A stretch of DNA of 64,000 nucleotides from Anaerostipes hadrus ATCC 29173 = JCM 17467 (GTDB lineage Bacteria; Bacillota; Clostridia; Lachnospirales; Lachnospiraceae), in contig NZ_AP028031.1 of assembly GCF_030296915.1 (NCBI RefSeq), positions 2,430,001 through 2,494,000 on the forward strand, written 5' to 3'. A program made the position numbers and the translations under genes. The notes beneath the pieces are model-generated. The model searched no databases and was not told the origin of the DNA. It saw only the letters and a list, made by a program, of their open reading frames with translations. Shown here piece by piece: positions 17,229 through 25,957 of the stretch; the stretch's first letter is position 1, and the number at the start of each line of letters is the position of its first letter.

Positions 17229-19217
17229 TTAATCGTCATATTCCTGATATGCGATCTTGAATTCTTTTAATTCATCTCTAAGCTGTGCAGCCAATTCGAA
17301 GTTTAATTCTGCTGCTGCCTGATTCATCTTCTTACTTAACCGCTCAATCACTTCTTTTAATTCTTTCTTGGACATGGATTCCATATCTTTTTCATATCCA
17401 CCTGTTTCCTCTTCATGTTCATCAGATATCTTGATCAGATCTCTGATATCTTTCTTGATCGTCTGTGGCGTAATTCCATGCTCTTTGTTATATTCATCCT
17501 GAATCTCACGTCTTCGTTCTGTCTCCGTAATCGCTGCATGCATGGAATCTGTCATATGATCTGCATACATAATAACATGTCCTTCACTGTTACGTGCTGC
17601 ACGCCCGATCGTCTGCACAAGAGATGTCTCAGAACGCAAGAATCCCTCTTTATCTGCATCAAGAATTGCAACCAATGTAATCTCTGGAATATCCAGGCCT
17701 TCTCTTAACAAGTTGATTCCAACCAATACATCAAAAACTCCCATTCTCAAATCTCTCACGATCTCAATTCGCTCTAATGTATCAATATCTGAATGTAAAT
17801 ATTTTACCCGGATACCAACTTCACGCATATAATCGGTCAATTCTTCCGCCATTCGCTTGGTCAGTGTTGTGACAAGTACTTTATTGCCTTTGTCTGTCTC
17901 TTTATGAATCTCTCCTAACAGATCATCAATTTGTCCTTCCACCGGACGTACATCGATTGCTGGGTCTAGTAAACCTGTTGGTCTGATGATCTGTTCTGCC
18001 CTTAATAATTCATGCTCTTCTTCGTATTTACCAGGTGTTGCAGATACAAATAACATCTGATCGATCTTCTGTTCAAATTCACCAAATTCCAAAGGACGGT
18101 TATCTTTCGCAGAAGGCAAACGAAATCCAAAATCTACTAACGTTGACTTTCTGGACTGATCTCCTGCATACATTCCACCGATCTGTGGTACGGTGATATG
18201 CGACTCATCAATGATCATCAAAAAGTCATCCCCAAAGAAATCAATTAACGTACTTGGCGGCTGTCCTGGTTCTAATCCTGCTAAATGTCTGGAGTAGTTC
18301 TCAATCCCAGAACAAAATCCTGTTTCTCTTAACATTTCAATATCAAAATTCGTTCGCTCCGCAATTCTCTGTGCTTCGATCAGCTGATCATGTTCTTTAA
18401 AATATGTCACCTGCTCAGCAAGTTCTTCCTTGATTCCTTTGATCGCACGCTCAATCTGTTCCTGTGGTACAACATAATGTGATGCCGGGAAGATTGCCAC
18501 GAAATTCAAGCTCCTCTTTACTTCACCTGTTAAAACATCAAATTCCACGATACGATCGATCTCATCTCCAAAAAATTCAACTCTGACTGCATCTTCAAAT
18601 GTAGAAACCGGAAGGATCTCCAACACATCCCCCTTAACTCTGAAAGTACCTCTCTTAAAGTCAAGTTCGCTTCTTACATACTGAATATTGATCAGGTCAT
18701 CGATCACCTCGTCTCTGTCCTTTATCATCCCTGGTCTCAAAGAGATCATCATCTCTGAATAGCTTTCTTTGCTACCAATTCCATAAATGCAGGAAACGCT
18801 AGATACAACGATCACATCTTTTCTCTCGATCAATGCTGCTGTCGCGCTATGTCGTAATTTATCAATCTCATCATTGACCGATGAATCCTTCTCTATATAA
18901 GTATCGGTAGATGGAACATAGGCCTCTGGCTGATAATAATCATAATAGGAGACAAAATATTCCACGGCGTTATGTGGAAAAAACGCCTTAAACTCACTAT
19001 ATAACTGTGCTGCTAACGTCTTATTATGTGCCAAGATCAATGTCGGTTTATTCAAATTCTGTATAATATTCGCCATTGTAAATGTCTTACCTGAACCAGT
19101 CACTCCAAGAAGCGTCTCAAACTGATTCCCATCTTGAAACCCTTTGGTCAGCTTCTCGATCGCCTGTGGCTGATCCCCAGTTGGCTCATATTCTGATACT
19201 AATTCAAAATGATCCAT
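17229..19217 (-). CDS. uvrB: UvrB, excinuclease ABC subunit B
   Basis: A 662-residue helicase-fold protein: Walker [15 protein letters not shown] near residue 40, beta-hairpin [20 protein letters not shown] near residue 95, helicase motif [11 protein letters not shown] and a C-terminal UVR motif ([16 protein letters not shown]) for UvrC contact. It verifies damage and recruits UvrC. The ATG has AAGGGAGAAG upstream. Only about 50 bp separate its start from the end of an IS200/IS605-type element, so its native promoter has probably been displaced; no LexA box is visible in that gap, and the TnpB transcript would run into uvrB. Confidence 0.97.
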   Translation of the reverse strand: MDHFELVSEYEPTGDQPQAIEKLTKGFQDGNQFETLLGVTGSGKTFTMANIIQNLNKPTLILAHNKTLAAQLYSEFKAFFPHNAVEYFVSYYDYYQPEAYVPSTDTYIEKDSSVNDEIDKLRHSATAALIERKDVIVVSSVSCIYGIGSKESYSEMMISLRPGMIKDRDEVIDDLINIQYVRSELDFKRGTFRVKGDVLEILPVSTFEDAVRVEFFGDEIDRIVEFDVLTGEVKRSLNFVAIFPASHYVVPQEQIERAIKGIKEELAEQVTYFKEHDQLIEAQRIAERTNFDIEMLRETGFCSGIENYSRHLAGLEPGQPPSTLIDFFGDDFLMIIDESHITVPQIGGMYAGDQSRKSTLVDFGFRLPSAKDNRPLEFGEFEQKIDQMLFVSATPGKYEEEHELLRAEQIIRPTGLLDPAIDVRPVEGQIDDLLGEIHKETDKGNKVLVTTLTKRMAEELTDYMREVGIRVKYLHSDIDTLERIEIVRDLRMGVFDVLVGINLLREGLDIPEITLVAILDADKEGFLRSETSLVQTIGRAARNSEGHVIMYADHMTDSMHAAITETERRREIQDEYNKEHGITPQTIKKDIRDLIKISDEHEEETGGYEKDMESMSKKELKEVIERLSKKMNQAAAELNFELAAQLRDELKEFKIAYQEYDD

Positions 19218-19269
19218 ATAACTTCTCCCTTATGAAATATCTTTTATCTTTTCATCTATGCATGATTCT

Positions 19270-19469
19270 GACTGCTCCCACGGGCAAGCCCGTGGGGTTC
19301 TGATTGCCAAGTGTAGCTTGTAATCGTACACCATTTTCAGGCTTTGGAGTTACAAGTGTAAATCTGTTTGAATCAGGACTTTTATTACCAAGCAGTCCTA
19401 CGACCACATTAGCGGTAAATTTCTGTCTTACGACAAGGAAGTACAGTCAATCTCCCTAACATTTAGTTG
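19270..19469 (-). ncRNA. Probable omega RNA and right end of the IS200/IS605-type element
   Basis: The 200 nt between the tnpB stop and the uvrB leader carry no reading frame. They end in a very strong hairpin, CCCACGGGC with GCCCGTGGG (19277-19285 / 19288-19296, 9 bp), a shape often seen at the right end of IS200/IS605 elements. In TnpB systems the RNA from the 3' end of tnpB to the element end is the scaffold, and the flanking DNA is the guide. The exact end, about 19265-19275, and thus the guide (here the uvrB leader), cannot be fixed without relatives. Confidence 0.5.
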
Positions 19470-21080
19470 TTAAGCTACTTTAATTCCACTGTTTAGTATT
19501 TTGATATGATTAGCCTTAATCCATGCAATTAGGGCTTTTTCTTTGTCATAGCACCTGCCGAAATCTGTAATACATTTATCTTTGTCTATATCCTGCGTTC
19601 TGTAGTCGTAACAATAGAGCAAAAATGATGAATACCAATCTCTTTGTACCAATGTTCCGTCTCGAAGTCTGTAGAGCCTATCAGACAGCTTTTTCTTAAT
19701 GTAGTCATCTGCCGTGTGGTCGTACTGGCTTGCTCTATAATTATTCGGAACTTCTATATATGCGCCGCCTGTGACTTTGAATTTCTTTTCAACAGTAGTT
19801 TGAAATCCAGACGGGCAACGATTCTTTATAGATTTTCCAAAGCGCTTTTTCTTATTAAATCTGCCTTTGCTATTAACAGTAGTCTTCTTAGCCCGTTTCA
19901 TCAGCTTGCTTGCATTTTTAGGTTCTGTGACGAATGTATCTCCAAGACTTCGCAGATAGTTAGCATCTTCGTTTATTGCAATCTGTTTATTTACTGCATT
20001 TATACGGCATAATTCAGCGTGTTTGGCTTTCAGCTTCTTGTAACGATCAGAATATTTCCAAGTCTTTTTACCTTTCTTGATCGTGCCGTCAGGATTGTAA
20101 TTCTGTGGATTGGTTGCCCGTCTACTCCTGTCCATAGCACGATAATATAAGCGTTCCTTGCGTTCAGAAGTCTGTATGCTGTTGCCACGCTCTGAAAGGT
20201 TCTTCAGTCCGACTTCAGTATCAGAAGTATAGGCAACTGTCTGCGTTCCTATATCAGCACCTATCATGCCTTTACCGTATTTATGTCTTGGATTGCCGGA
20301 TCTATCATATTTAGGCTTAGCTTTGCCTTCTATTGTCAGATGCAGATATACTCTGTACTTACCTCTTATCAACCTTGGAACAAGAGTAGCATAGCAAGGT
20401 CTGTAAGTATCTATACAACAGGCTTCTTCTATAAGCGTATTGACAGCATCAGCATCCATCTTGTCAGGATTCTCAAGATAAGACAAAACGGCGTTAACTT
20501 CATCAGACTGAAACCTGTCGTTGACTTGAATCCCGAATTGCATCTTTCTAAGTTTGAATCGAAGTTTCCCATCCTCAACAAACATCGGAATACCACGATT
20601 TATCTGTTTTGCTCTGATACATGGTAATTCTCCGTATTTTGAGAAATGTGTGGTCTTACCGTTATCATAAAGGCATTTTTCCATACCTCGCCATATATCT
20701 TCGGCTTTTGTAAGAGCAAACACCGCATCTATACTATATTTCTTGCCTATAGGAATCATAGATGTCCTGCAGAGATCCCATGTAACATTATAAGATTTCT
20801 GCATATCATTGAGCTGATCAGCGAGAGCTTTACGTTTGTCCTTATCCTCAGTATTGCCGTACAGTTTTAGTAGTTTACGATATTTCTTGGTACGCATGAG
20901 CTGGTCGTAATTCTTTCTCATAAGACTAACAAGCTCGTTGCCAGCTTTGCGGATTTTATCAGAAAGAGCCACGACTTTCAGAACATCAGGATAAGGCATA
21001 TCAGTTTCTACAACTAAGATATGCCTGTCAGAAAGTTTATGATATTGTTTCAGAAGTTTCTTGTATTCTTCGTCACTCAT
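19470..21080 (-). CDS. tnpB: TnpB-family RNA-guided nuclease of an IS200/IS605-type element, without zinc finger
   Basis: A 536-residue protein. The RuvC-like catalytic acids are all present by motif: D276 in MIGADIGTQTVAY, E386 in DTFVTEPKN and D481 in LVQRDWYSSF. Typical TnpB is about 370-420 aa with two CxxC pairs between the second and third acids; here that segment (about 440-480) has no cysteine pairs, and the N-terminal half is longer. An insert with GTIKKGKKTWKY follows the first acid. The stop of the tnpA remnant overlaps its ATG (ATGAGTGA). It may be an active nuclease guided by the RNA at 19270-19469. Family membership is clear, activity is inference. Confidence 0.85.
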   Translation of the reverse strand: MSDEEYKKLLKQYHKLSDRHILVVETDMPYPDVLKVVALSDKIRKAGNELVSLMRKNYDQLMRTKKYRKLLKLYGNTEDKDKRKALADQLNDMQKSYNVTWDLCRTSMIPIGKKYSIDAVFALTKAEDIWRGMEKCLYDNGKTTHFSKYGELPCIRAKQINRGIPMFVEDGKLRFKLRKMQFGIQVNDRFQSDEVNAVLSYLENPDKMDADAVNTLIEEACCIDTYRPCYATLVPRLIRGKYRVYLHLTIEGKAKPKYDRSGNPRHKYGKGMIGADIGTQTVAYTSDTEVGLKNLSERGNSIQTSERKERLYYRAMDRSRRATNPQNYNPDGTIKKGKKTWKYSDRYKKLKAKHAELCRINAVNKQIAINEDANYLRSLGDTFVTEPKNASKLMKRAKKTTVNSKGRFNKKKRFGKSIKNRCPSGFQTTVEKKFKVTGGAYIEVPNNYRASQYDHTADDYIKKKLSDRLYRLRDGTLVQRDWYSSFLLYCYDYRTQDIDKDKCITDFGRCYDKEKALIAWIKANHIKILNSGIKVA

Positions 21081-21240
21081 GATCTTTCTGTTCCTCGATG
21101 TATTTCTTTACTGTAGCTTCACTTATATGACCTACGGTAGATACAAAATATCCTCTTGACCATAATACTCCACAACGAGAGTAGAACTGTTTTAATTGTG
21201 GATATGCCTTGAACATTTCAATTGCACTGATACTTTTCAA
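21073..21240 (-). pseudogene. tnpA: C-terminal remnant of TnpA (Y1 HUH transposase)
   Basis: The minus-strand frame from about 21240 reads LKSISAIEMFKAYPQLKQ, then VLWSRGYFVSTVGHISEATV and KKYIEEQKDHE. This is the tail of an IS200-type TnpA, including the tyrosine region (KKYIEEQ). The first two thirds, with the HUH motif, are absent and replaced by a marR-like fragment. It is therefore unable to transpose on its own. Its stop overlaps the tnpB start. Confidence 0.8.
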
Positions 21241-21521
21241 TGTTCTTCTGCATTATTACAGATCTTGTCAAATATATTGATACAGACCTGTTTTTCTTCT
21301 GTTAATCCACTTAAAACATTTTTTGCAAACTGTTTTTGTGCGTTATGTCCTGCTTCTATGATCAGTTCTGCCTTATCTAACAAAATAATTTCAATATGCT
21401 TTTTATTGTCTTTACTTTGTATTTTTTCAACAAGTCCTTTGTTTTCCAATTTCTTTAACGAAGTTGAAACATGGGATATTGTTGATTTTCTGATCTTTAC
21501 TATTTCTGCTTTGTCAACCAT
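21237..21521 (-). pseudogene. 5'-truncated MarR-family regulator fragment inside the IS
   Basis: A 94-residue frame with RKSTISHVSTSLKKLENKGL and EKIQSKDNKKHIEIILLDKA, the recognition helix and wing of a MarR-type winged helix, plus its C-terminal dimer helix. The first 50 or so residues of a MarR protein are missing, an in-frame TAA sits directly before the first ATG, and no ribosome site is seen. It runs into the tnpA remnant, sharing bases at its stop. It looks like a gene fragment caught in a rearranged element rather than a working gene. Confidence 0.65.
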
Positions 21522-21533
21522 TTATGACATTAT

Positions 21534-21611
21534 ACCCAGTGAAGTGAACTACATCGGTAATTGAATTACCGAGCATCAGATATATATGGCTTCGCCATAC
21601 AGATTCTGGGT
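21534..21611. other. Structured element-end sequence with three stems
   Basis: Outer arms ACCCAG (21534-21539) and CTGGGT (21606-21611) enclose two hairpins: CGGTAATT-G-AATTACCG (21555-21571) and TATGGC-TTC-GCCATA (21585-21599). The layout is a three-way junction. A relative of the first inner palindrome (GGCAATTGAATTACC) recurs near 21806-21820. I read this as left-end or leader structure of the IS element; it encodes no convincing protein. Confidence 0.45.
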
Positions 21612-21699
21612 GCGTCCATGACACCTTTACTGCTACCTTTTTGAGGTTACACAGCTACTTTTATGATCAGGAATGAATTAAATTTTCCTTCATACACAT

Positions 21700-21736
21700 A
21701 GTGTACCACATCTCCAAGAAAAGAACAAGTGTTCTA
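21700..21736 (-). promoter_or_regulatory. Promoter overlapped by a LexA-type (GAAC-N4-GTTC) operator
   Basis: AGAACAAGTGTTCT at 21723-21736 is a palindrome that fits the Gram-positive LexA/DinR core GAAC-N4-GTTC with the preferred RNRY centre. It overlaps a minus-strand -35 TTGTTC (21724-21729); the -10 TACACT (21700-21705) is 18 bp away. Transcription would run into the IS genes and on towards uvrB. Either the mobile element is damage-inducible or this is the old uvrB control region pushed away by the element. Confidence 0.5.
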
Positions 21737-21738
21737 TT

Positions 21739-21835
21739 TAAAAATTCAAAAAAGAGGAGACGTTAAAGTCTCCAATGTAACCTGTGGTTACGCGCTTTCA
21801 TCTGCGGCAATTGAATTACCGAGGATTCCCGCTTT
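21739..21835. other. Rest of the 428-bp gene-free stretch: short hairpins
   Basis: Between the LexA-type promoter and the VOC terminator there is a hairpin GGAGAC-GTTAAA-GTCTCC (21757-21774) and a palindromic word GGCAATTGAATTACC flanked by GCGG/CCGC-like bases (about 21804-21832). No reading frame has a ribosome site. These look like mobile-element debris. Confidence 0.35.
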
Positions 21836-21878
21836 TTATCCTAAAAAATTTAGAAACATTCCCCACCGGGTGCACATT

Positions 21879-21930
21879 AAATAAAGAAACGCTAGTTTTA
21901 ACAACTGTCTAAACTAGCGTTTCTTTATTT
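21879..21930 (-). terminator. Long terminator hairpin after the VOC gene
   Basis: A perfect 20-bp stem (21879-21898 with 21911-21930), 12-nt loop, T-rich on the descending arm of the minus strand. It lies 20 bp after the VOC stop and isolates that operon from the IS element. Confidence 0.75.
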
Positions 21931-21949
21931 AAAACTTGTCTTATCGAAA

Positions 21950-22345
21950 CTATTTAATCTTCTGACAAATTTCAATCACTTCTCCACAAGCACTTTCAAT
22001 CTTGAAGCAGCGAGATCCTTTTTCCCAGAAGTTAAGGCTTGTCTCAATTCCGTCTGATACGATCTTATATCCGTTTGTTTTGCAATATTCATAATCTTTT
22101 TCAAGATCAGATGAGCGATATGCGATATGGTCGATTCTTGTTGTTGCACCTCCTGGAAGCTGGTCTCTCTGAGAGATTTCATACATTTTTCCATCCTGAG
22201 GATTTTCAAGGAAATATACATTTCTTCCGCCCATTCCAGGGAATTTTCCTGCAACTTTAAATCCTAATTCTTCCTGATACCATTTTGCGTTTAATTCTAC
22301 ATCAGAACAATGAAGTCCGATATGATCCATAGGTAAATTTAACAT
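21950..22345 (-). CDS. VOC-family (glyoxalase I-like) protein
   Basis: A 131-residue vicinal-oxygen-chelate fold protein: MDHIGLHCSDVELNAKWYQ at the start and a second beta-alpha-beta-beta-beta half beginning RIDHIAYRSSDLEKD near residue 70, ending CGEVIEICQ. The metal-ligand positions H (DHIGLHC), E (MYEISQ), H (DHIAYRS) and E (VIEIC) are in place, so it may bind a divalent metal. Substrate unknown: lyase, epimerase and dioxygenase roles all occur in the family. It follows the NifS-like gene by 34 bp and shares its transcript. Confidence 0.82.
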   Translation of the reverse strand: MLNLPMDHIGLHCSDVELNAKWYQEELGFKVAGKFPGMGGRNVYFLENPQDGKMYEISQRDQLPGGATTRIDHIAYRSSDLEKDYEYCKTNGYKIVSDGIETSLNFWEKGSRCFKIESACGEVIEICQKIK

Positions 22346-22379
22346 TTGTTTGACTCATTTTTTAGGTGATTTTATTGTT

Positions 22380-23354
22380 TTATAATACAGTTCTTTCTCC
22401 TGTCACGATCTCTTTTAAGCTGTCAACGATCTTGTCTGCGTCTTCCATCGTTGTTCCTGCTTTCAATGAGAATGAAACGGATTCTGCACTTTCAGCTTTA
22501 CTTCTTCCGATTGCTGCAAGAATGTTAGAATTTGTTCCGATTCCTGCTTCAATTCCTTCTTCTTTCAAAGCTTTCTGTACAACTGCTGCAGATACATTTT
22601 TGATTCTGATATTTAAATGATTGGTGAGATGATGATCTTTGTGTCCATTCAATTCTACATCTTCAATCTCAGCAAAAATACGTTCACACATATGATTTCT
22701 GACTGGACGGATTTCTTCCATAAATGTTGTTGCCTTTGCTGCTAAACTTTCTGCCATATCTGACATCACTGTTAATGTTTCTTCGCTTAATGCAGTTTCT
22801 GACACATATTCTCCAGCTCCTGTGCTCTTTCTTACATATAAAAATCCTGCATTTTCAGGACCTCCAAAATAAGATGCATCTGCTGTCAGCAGATCAATAT
22901 GACTTCTTTCTACATTGATCGGCATTTTTCCAAATGCAAATGCTGCATCTGTGTGGAAGATCACACCTTTCTCTGATGTCATTGTTCCGATTCCTGTAAA
23001 TGGCTCAGAAGTTCCTGTCTGGCAGTTTGCTGCTGTCACTGAAATCAGTTCTGTGTTTTCTTTCAGTTCATTTTCGATCATTGCTACTTCTACACGGCCG
23101 GTTGTGATCGGATCTAAATATGTCACAACAGCATCTTTTCGTTCTAGTCTGGAACATTCATCCAATACTTCTGGATCTTCCATCGTCGTGATGATCACAT
23201 GAGGACGTGCTTTTTTTGATGCTTTCACTACAGCTTTTAAAGCTTTTAAGTGTCCATCTGCTCTTCCTGATGTGAAATAAATCTCTTCCGGTGTTGCTCC
23301 AATGGATGCAGCGATCTTTTTACGTGCTTTGCTCTCGCAATTTTCCTTGCTCAT
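22380..23354 (-). CDS. NifS/cysteine desulfurase homologue that has lost its catalytic residues
   Basis: A 324-residue class V aminotransferase fold. Recognisable landmarks are FTSGRADGHLKAL (usual TSG-x-TE-x-N-N), AANCQTGTSEPF (usual NNE-x-GT-x-QP), FHTDAAFAFGKMPINV and the segment LLTADASYFGGPENAGFLYV. In true NifS/IscS the last reads SxHKxxGPKGxG with the PLP lysine; here HK is replaced by SY. The cysteine loop near the C-terminus is GIGTNSNI, without Cys. The N-terminus is about 45 residues short. It is therefore unlikely to be a desulfurase or even to bind PLP covalently. The frame is intact, so it is probably a pseudoenzyme rather than a decayed gene. Confidence 0.75.
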   Translation of the reverse strand: MSKENCESKARKKIAASIGATPEEIYFTSGRADGHLKALKAVVKASKKARPHVIITTMEDPEVLDECSRLERKDAVVTYLDPITTGRVEVAMIENELKENTELISVTAANCQTGTSEPFTGIGTMTSEKGVIFHTDAAFAFGKMPINVERSHIDLLTADASYFGGPENAGFLYVRKSTGAGEYVSETALSEETLTVMSDMAESLAAKATTFMEEIRPVRNHMCERIFAEIEDVELNGHKDHHLTNHLNIRIKNVSAAVVQKALKEEGIEAGIGTNSNILAAIGRSKAESAESVSFSLKAGTTMEDADKIVDSLKEIVTGERTVL

Positions 23355-23481
23355 CTTTGTTTTCCTCCTTTTATTTCTGTTTCGGATATTATAATCTTTA
23401 ATAAACAGATTTTATCTTTATTATAGATATTATTTTCTGCTATTTCAAGATTTAATGCATAATCCGTAAATTTGCACAAAA

Positions 23482-23517
23482 AAAGTATAGAACTTTTGGT
23501 AATATGTTCTATACTTT
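23482..23517 (-). terminator. Terminator after the S41 protease gene
   Basis: Stem AAAGTATAGAAC (23482-23493) with GTTCTATACTTT (23506-23517), 12 bp perfect, then a T run on the minus strand. It closes the ftsEX operon. Confidence 0.8.
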
Positions 23518-23543
23518 CTTTTTTATATCTATCTTTACAATTC

Positions 23544-24683
23544 TTATTTCTTCTGTAAGATAGAAATCGCTTTGTTTAATTGTTCGTCAGCTTTTGTCTT
23601 CATGTTATCTTTTACTTCGATATCTGGCTTGATTCCTTTTTTATGAATGTTATGTCCTGCTGGTGTGTAATAAGATGAATAAGTCAGTTTCACATAAGAT
23701 CCATCACCAACTTCAAAGAACCCCTGTACGATCCCTTTTCCAAATGTCGTCTCTCCAACCAGCGTTCCTGTTTTGTCGTCTTTGATCGCACCAGAAAGGA
23801 TTTCTGCTGCACTCGCACTGTTACCATTAACTAATACACATAGCGGCATATCAAGCTGTTCATTCTTTGTGTCTTTGTAATATTTCTTATTACCATTCTT
23901 ATCTTCCGTATAAACAATCGTTCCTTTTGGAAGAATCTGTCCTGCAATATCCACTACACTTGTCAGCAAACCACCAGGATTATCCCTAAGATCTATGATC
24001 AATTTCTTTGCACCTTGTTTCTTAAGACTTTTCAGTCCACTTCGGAACTGGCTGACTGTTACTTCATCAAATTCGGTAATCTGAAGATATCCGACTTTAT
24101 CTTGTAACATCTTTGTTTCAACTGTTGGATTCTCAATCGATTGTCTTGTAAATGTATAAGTCTTCGATGTCTGGTTTCTTGTAAATGTTAATTTAACTTT
24201 CGTTCCTTCTGCACCTTTGATCTTCTTAACAATATCATCTAATGCATCCGATGTTTTTAATTTATAGTTTCCTACTTTTGTTAAAATATCCCCTTTTTTC
24301 AGTCCACTTCCGTCTGCCGGGCTTCCTTTCACTGGTTTCACAACTGTTATGATCCCTGTCTTTATATCCTGTGTAAGATATATTCCAACTCCATAATAAA
24401 CACCACTTGTAGATTGTTCTAATTCCTTAAAATCATCCTCTGAATAATACGTGGAATAGACATCTCCCAGTCCTGCAACTAAACCTTTGTAGGTACAATC
24501 TTCCAACTCACTCTTCTTAACAGAACCTTTATAATATTTATCAATGATCTGTTCTATCCGATTAATCTTTCTTGCTGTCTGTAAGGTTGTACTTGGGATC
24601 GCATAGGCACGATAAAGAAAAAATCCTTCCACAATACATACGACAACAAGTAGTCCTACGAGTATTTTTGAAAACTTCTTCAT
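23544..24683 (-). CDS. S41-family carboxy-terminal processing protease (CtpA/CtpB-like)
   Basis: A 379-residue exported protease: an N-terminal membrane anchor (about residues 7-27), a PDZ domain (about 95-175, with SPADGSGLKKGDILTKVGNY), then the S41 core. The catalytic pair is S289 in NGNSASAAEI and K316 in TTFGKGIVQG. CtpB of B. subtilis has the same layout and cleaves a sporulation checkpoint protein; CtpA acts on envelope proteins. It ends an operon with ftsE, ftsX and an M23 peptidase, suggesting a part in envelope remodelling during division or sporulation. Confidence 0.92.
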   Translation of the reverse strand: MKKFSKILVGLLVVVCIVEGFFLYRAYAIPSTTLQTARKINRIEQIIDKYYKGSVKKSELEDCTYKGLVAGLGDVYSTYYSEDDFKELEQSTSGVYYGVGIYLTQDIKTGIITVVKPVKGSPADGSGLKKGDILTKVGNYKLKTSDALDDIVKKIKGAEGTKVKLTFTRNQTSKTYTFTRQSIENPTVETKMLQDKVGYLQITEFDEVTVSQFRSGLKSLKKQGAKKLIIDLRDNPGGLLTSVVDIAGQILPKGTIVYTEDKNGNKKYYKDTKNEQLDMPLCVLVNGNSASAAEILSGAIKDDKTGTLVGETTFGKGIVQGFFEVGDGSYVKLTYSSYYTPAGHNIHKKGIKPDIEVKDNMKTKADEQLNKAISILQKK

Positions 24684-24715
24684 GAAATTAGTTCCTTTCT
24701 ATTTATGTAATGACG

Positions 24716-25945
24716 TTATAAGTAATTTTGAGGATTTACATAATTTCCATTCTTTTTCACAACAAAATGCAGATGTGCACCAGATACCATACCAGTTGCT
24801 CCGGATTTTGCTATCGTCTGTCCTCCTGACACTCTTGCCCCTGAGGATACTAGAAGTTTGGAGCAATGCAGATACATCGTTTCCAATCCATTTCCATGGC
24901 TGATCTTTAAATAATTGCCATTGTATGCATTATATCCAGCATCCACTACTGTACCAGAAGCTGCTGCTACGATCGTTGTTCCAGTTGAACATGGAATATC
25001 AATTCCAGCATGCAGTTTCCTGACTCCTGTAACTGGATGAATTCGATAGCCATACCCCGATGAAATACTATGGCAAGACGGTACCGGCCAGATGAGATTT
25101 CCTGACGAAACTGTTGTTGATGGTGACGATGTCGTTGTATTTTCTTTCTTGCTTTCGGTCGTAGCCTTTGATGTTGTATTCTTTGATGCCGTACTTCCTG
25201 TCATATTCTTTTCTGACTGTGCTTTCGATGTCGTATTGTCTGCATTACCGTCCTTCGCCGATGCAAGATCCATCTCTTCTTGTTGTTTTTCCTCTGCCTC
25301 AAACCATGCCAGTAACTCTTTATCAGATGCTAACTGTTTCTGGTAAGAAGCTAACTTAGATTTCTTCTTCGCAGCTGCCTGATCCAGTTTTTCTTTTTCT
25401 GTCTCTGCCTTAGCAGTCAAAGTCTTTGTATTTTGATAATCCTGTTTCAGACTCTTCGTTGCCATTCGGATCTTATCTTCCGTTGTCTGTAATTGCAGAA
25501 ACATGTTACTGTCATATTTGGAGATCTTTGAAACATAATCAGCTCTTTTTAAGAACTCCTGAAAATTATTTGCTTCAAAAATGACTTCCATATATGCCAT
25601 ATTTCCATTTTCATATAGAAACTTAATGCGCTTACTCATGATCCTTGACTGATCTTCTTTGGATGTCTTTGCCTCTTTTAATTCCTGTTGTGTCTTCTTT
25701 AACTGTTTCTGTACAGAAATAAGCTTCTCTTGACATGCCTCATACGCATCATTGCTCTTTATCATTTTCTCATCAAGATCTTTGATCTCCTGCTGCATCT
25801 TGCGGCTTTGTTCTTCTAATTTCTTTGTTTCCTGCTTTACCTGTTGTTTTTTGGCTGCAGCAAACACTGTCGTCATAGGCAGATTAGAAGCGATCATGGC
25901 TGATATTAACATCATAATGATCCCCGCCTGATATCTTCTTTTCAT
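24716..25945 (-). CDS. EnvC-like M23 metallopeptidase with coiled coil
   Basis: A 409-residue secreted protein: signal peptide (ends near AAA at residue 30), a long coiled coil (about 30-225, rich in K/E/Q heptads), a Thr/Ser-rich linker (about 230-285) and a C-terminal LytM/M23 domain. Metal-binding motifs are HAGIDIP, MYLHCSK and GAHLHFVVKKNG. By analogy with EnvC and PcsB/CwlO, the coiled coil contacts FtsX and the peptidase or its partner cuts peptidoglycan when FtsE hydrolyses ATP. It follows ftsX by 13 bp. All zinc ligands are present, unlike degenerate E. coli EnvC. Confidence 0.92.
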   Translation of the reverse strand: MKRRYQAGIIMMLISAMIASNLPMTTVFAAAKKQQVKQETKKLEEQSRKMQQEIKDLDEKMIKSNDAYEACQEKLISVQKQLKKTQQELKEAKTSKEDQSRIMSKRIKFLYENGNMAYMEVIFEANNFQEFLKRADYVSKISKYDSNMFLQLQTTEDKIRMATKSLKQDYQNTKTLTAKAETEKEKLDQAAAKKKSKLASYQKQLASDKELLAWFEAEEKQQEEMDLASAKDGNADNTTSKAQSEKNMTGSTASKNTTSKATTESKKENTTTSSPSTTVSSGNLIWPVPSCHSISSGYGYRIHPVTGVRKLHAGIDIPCSTGTTIVAAASGTVVDAGYNAYNGNYLKISHGNGLETMYLHCSKLLVSSGARVSGGQTIAKSGATGMVSGAHLHFVVKKNGNYVNPQNYL

Positions 25946-25957
25946 GAGTTCCCCTTC

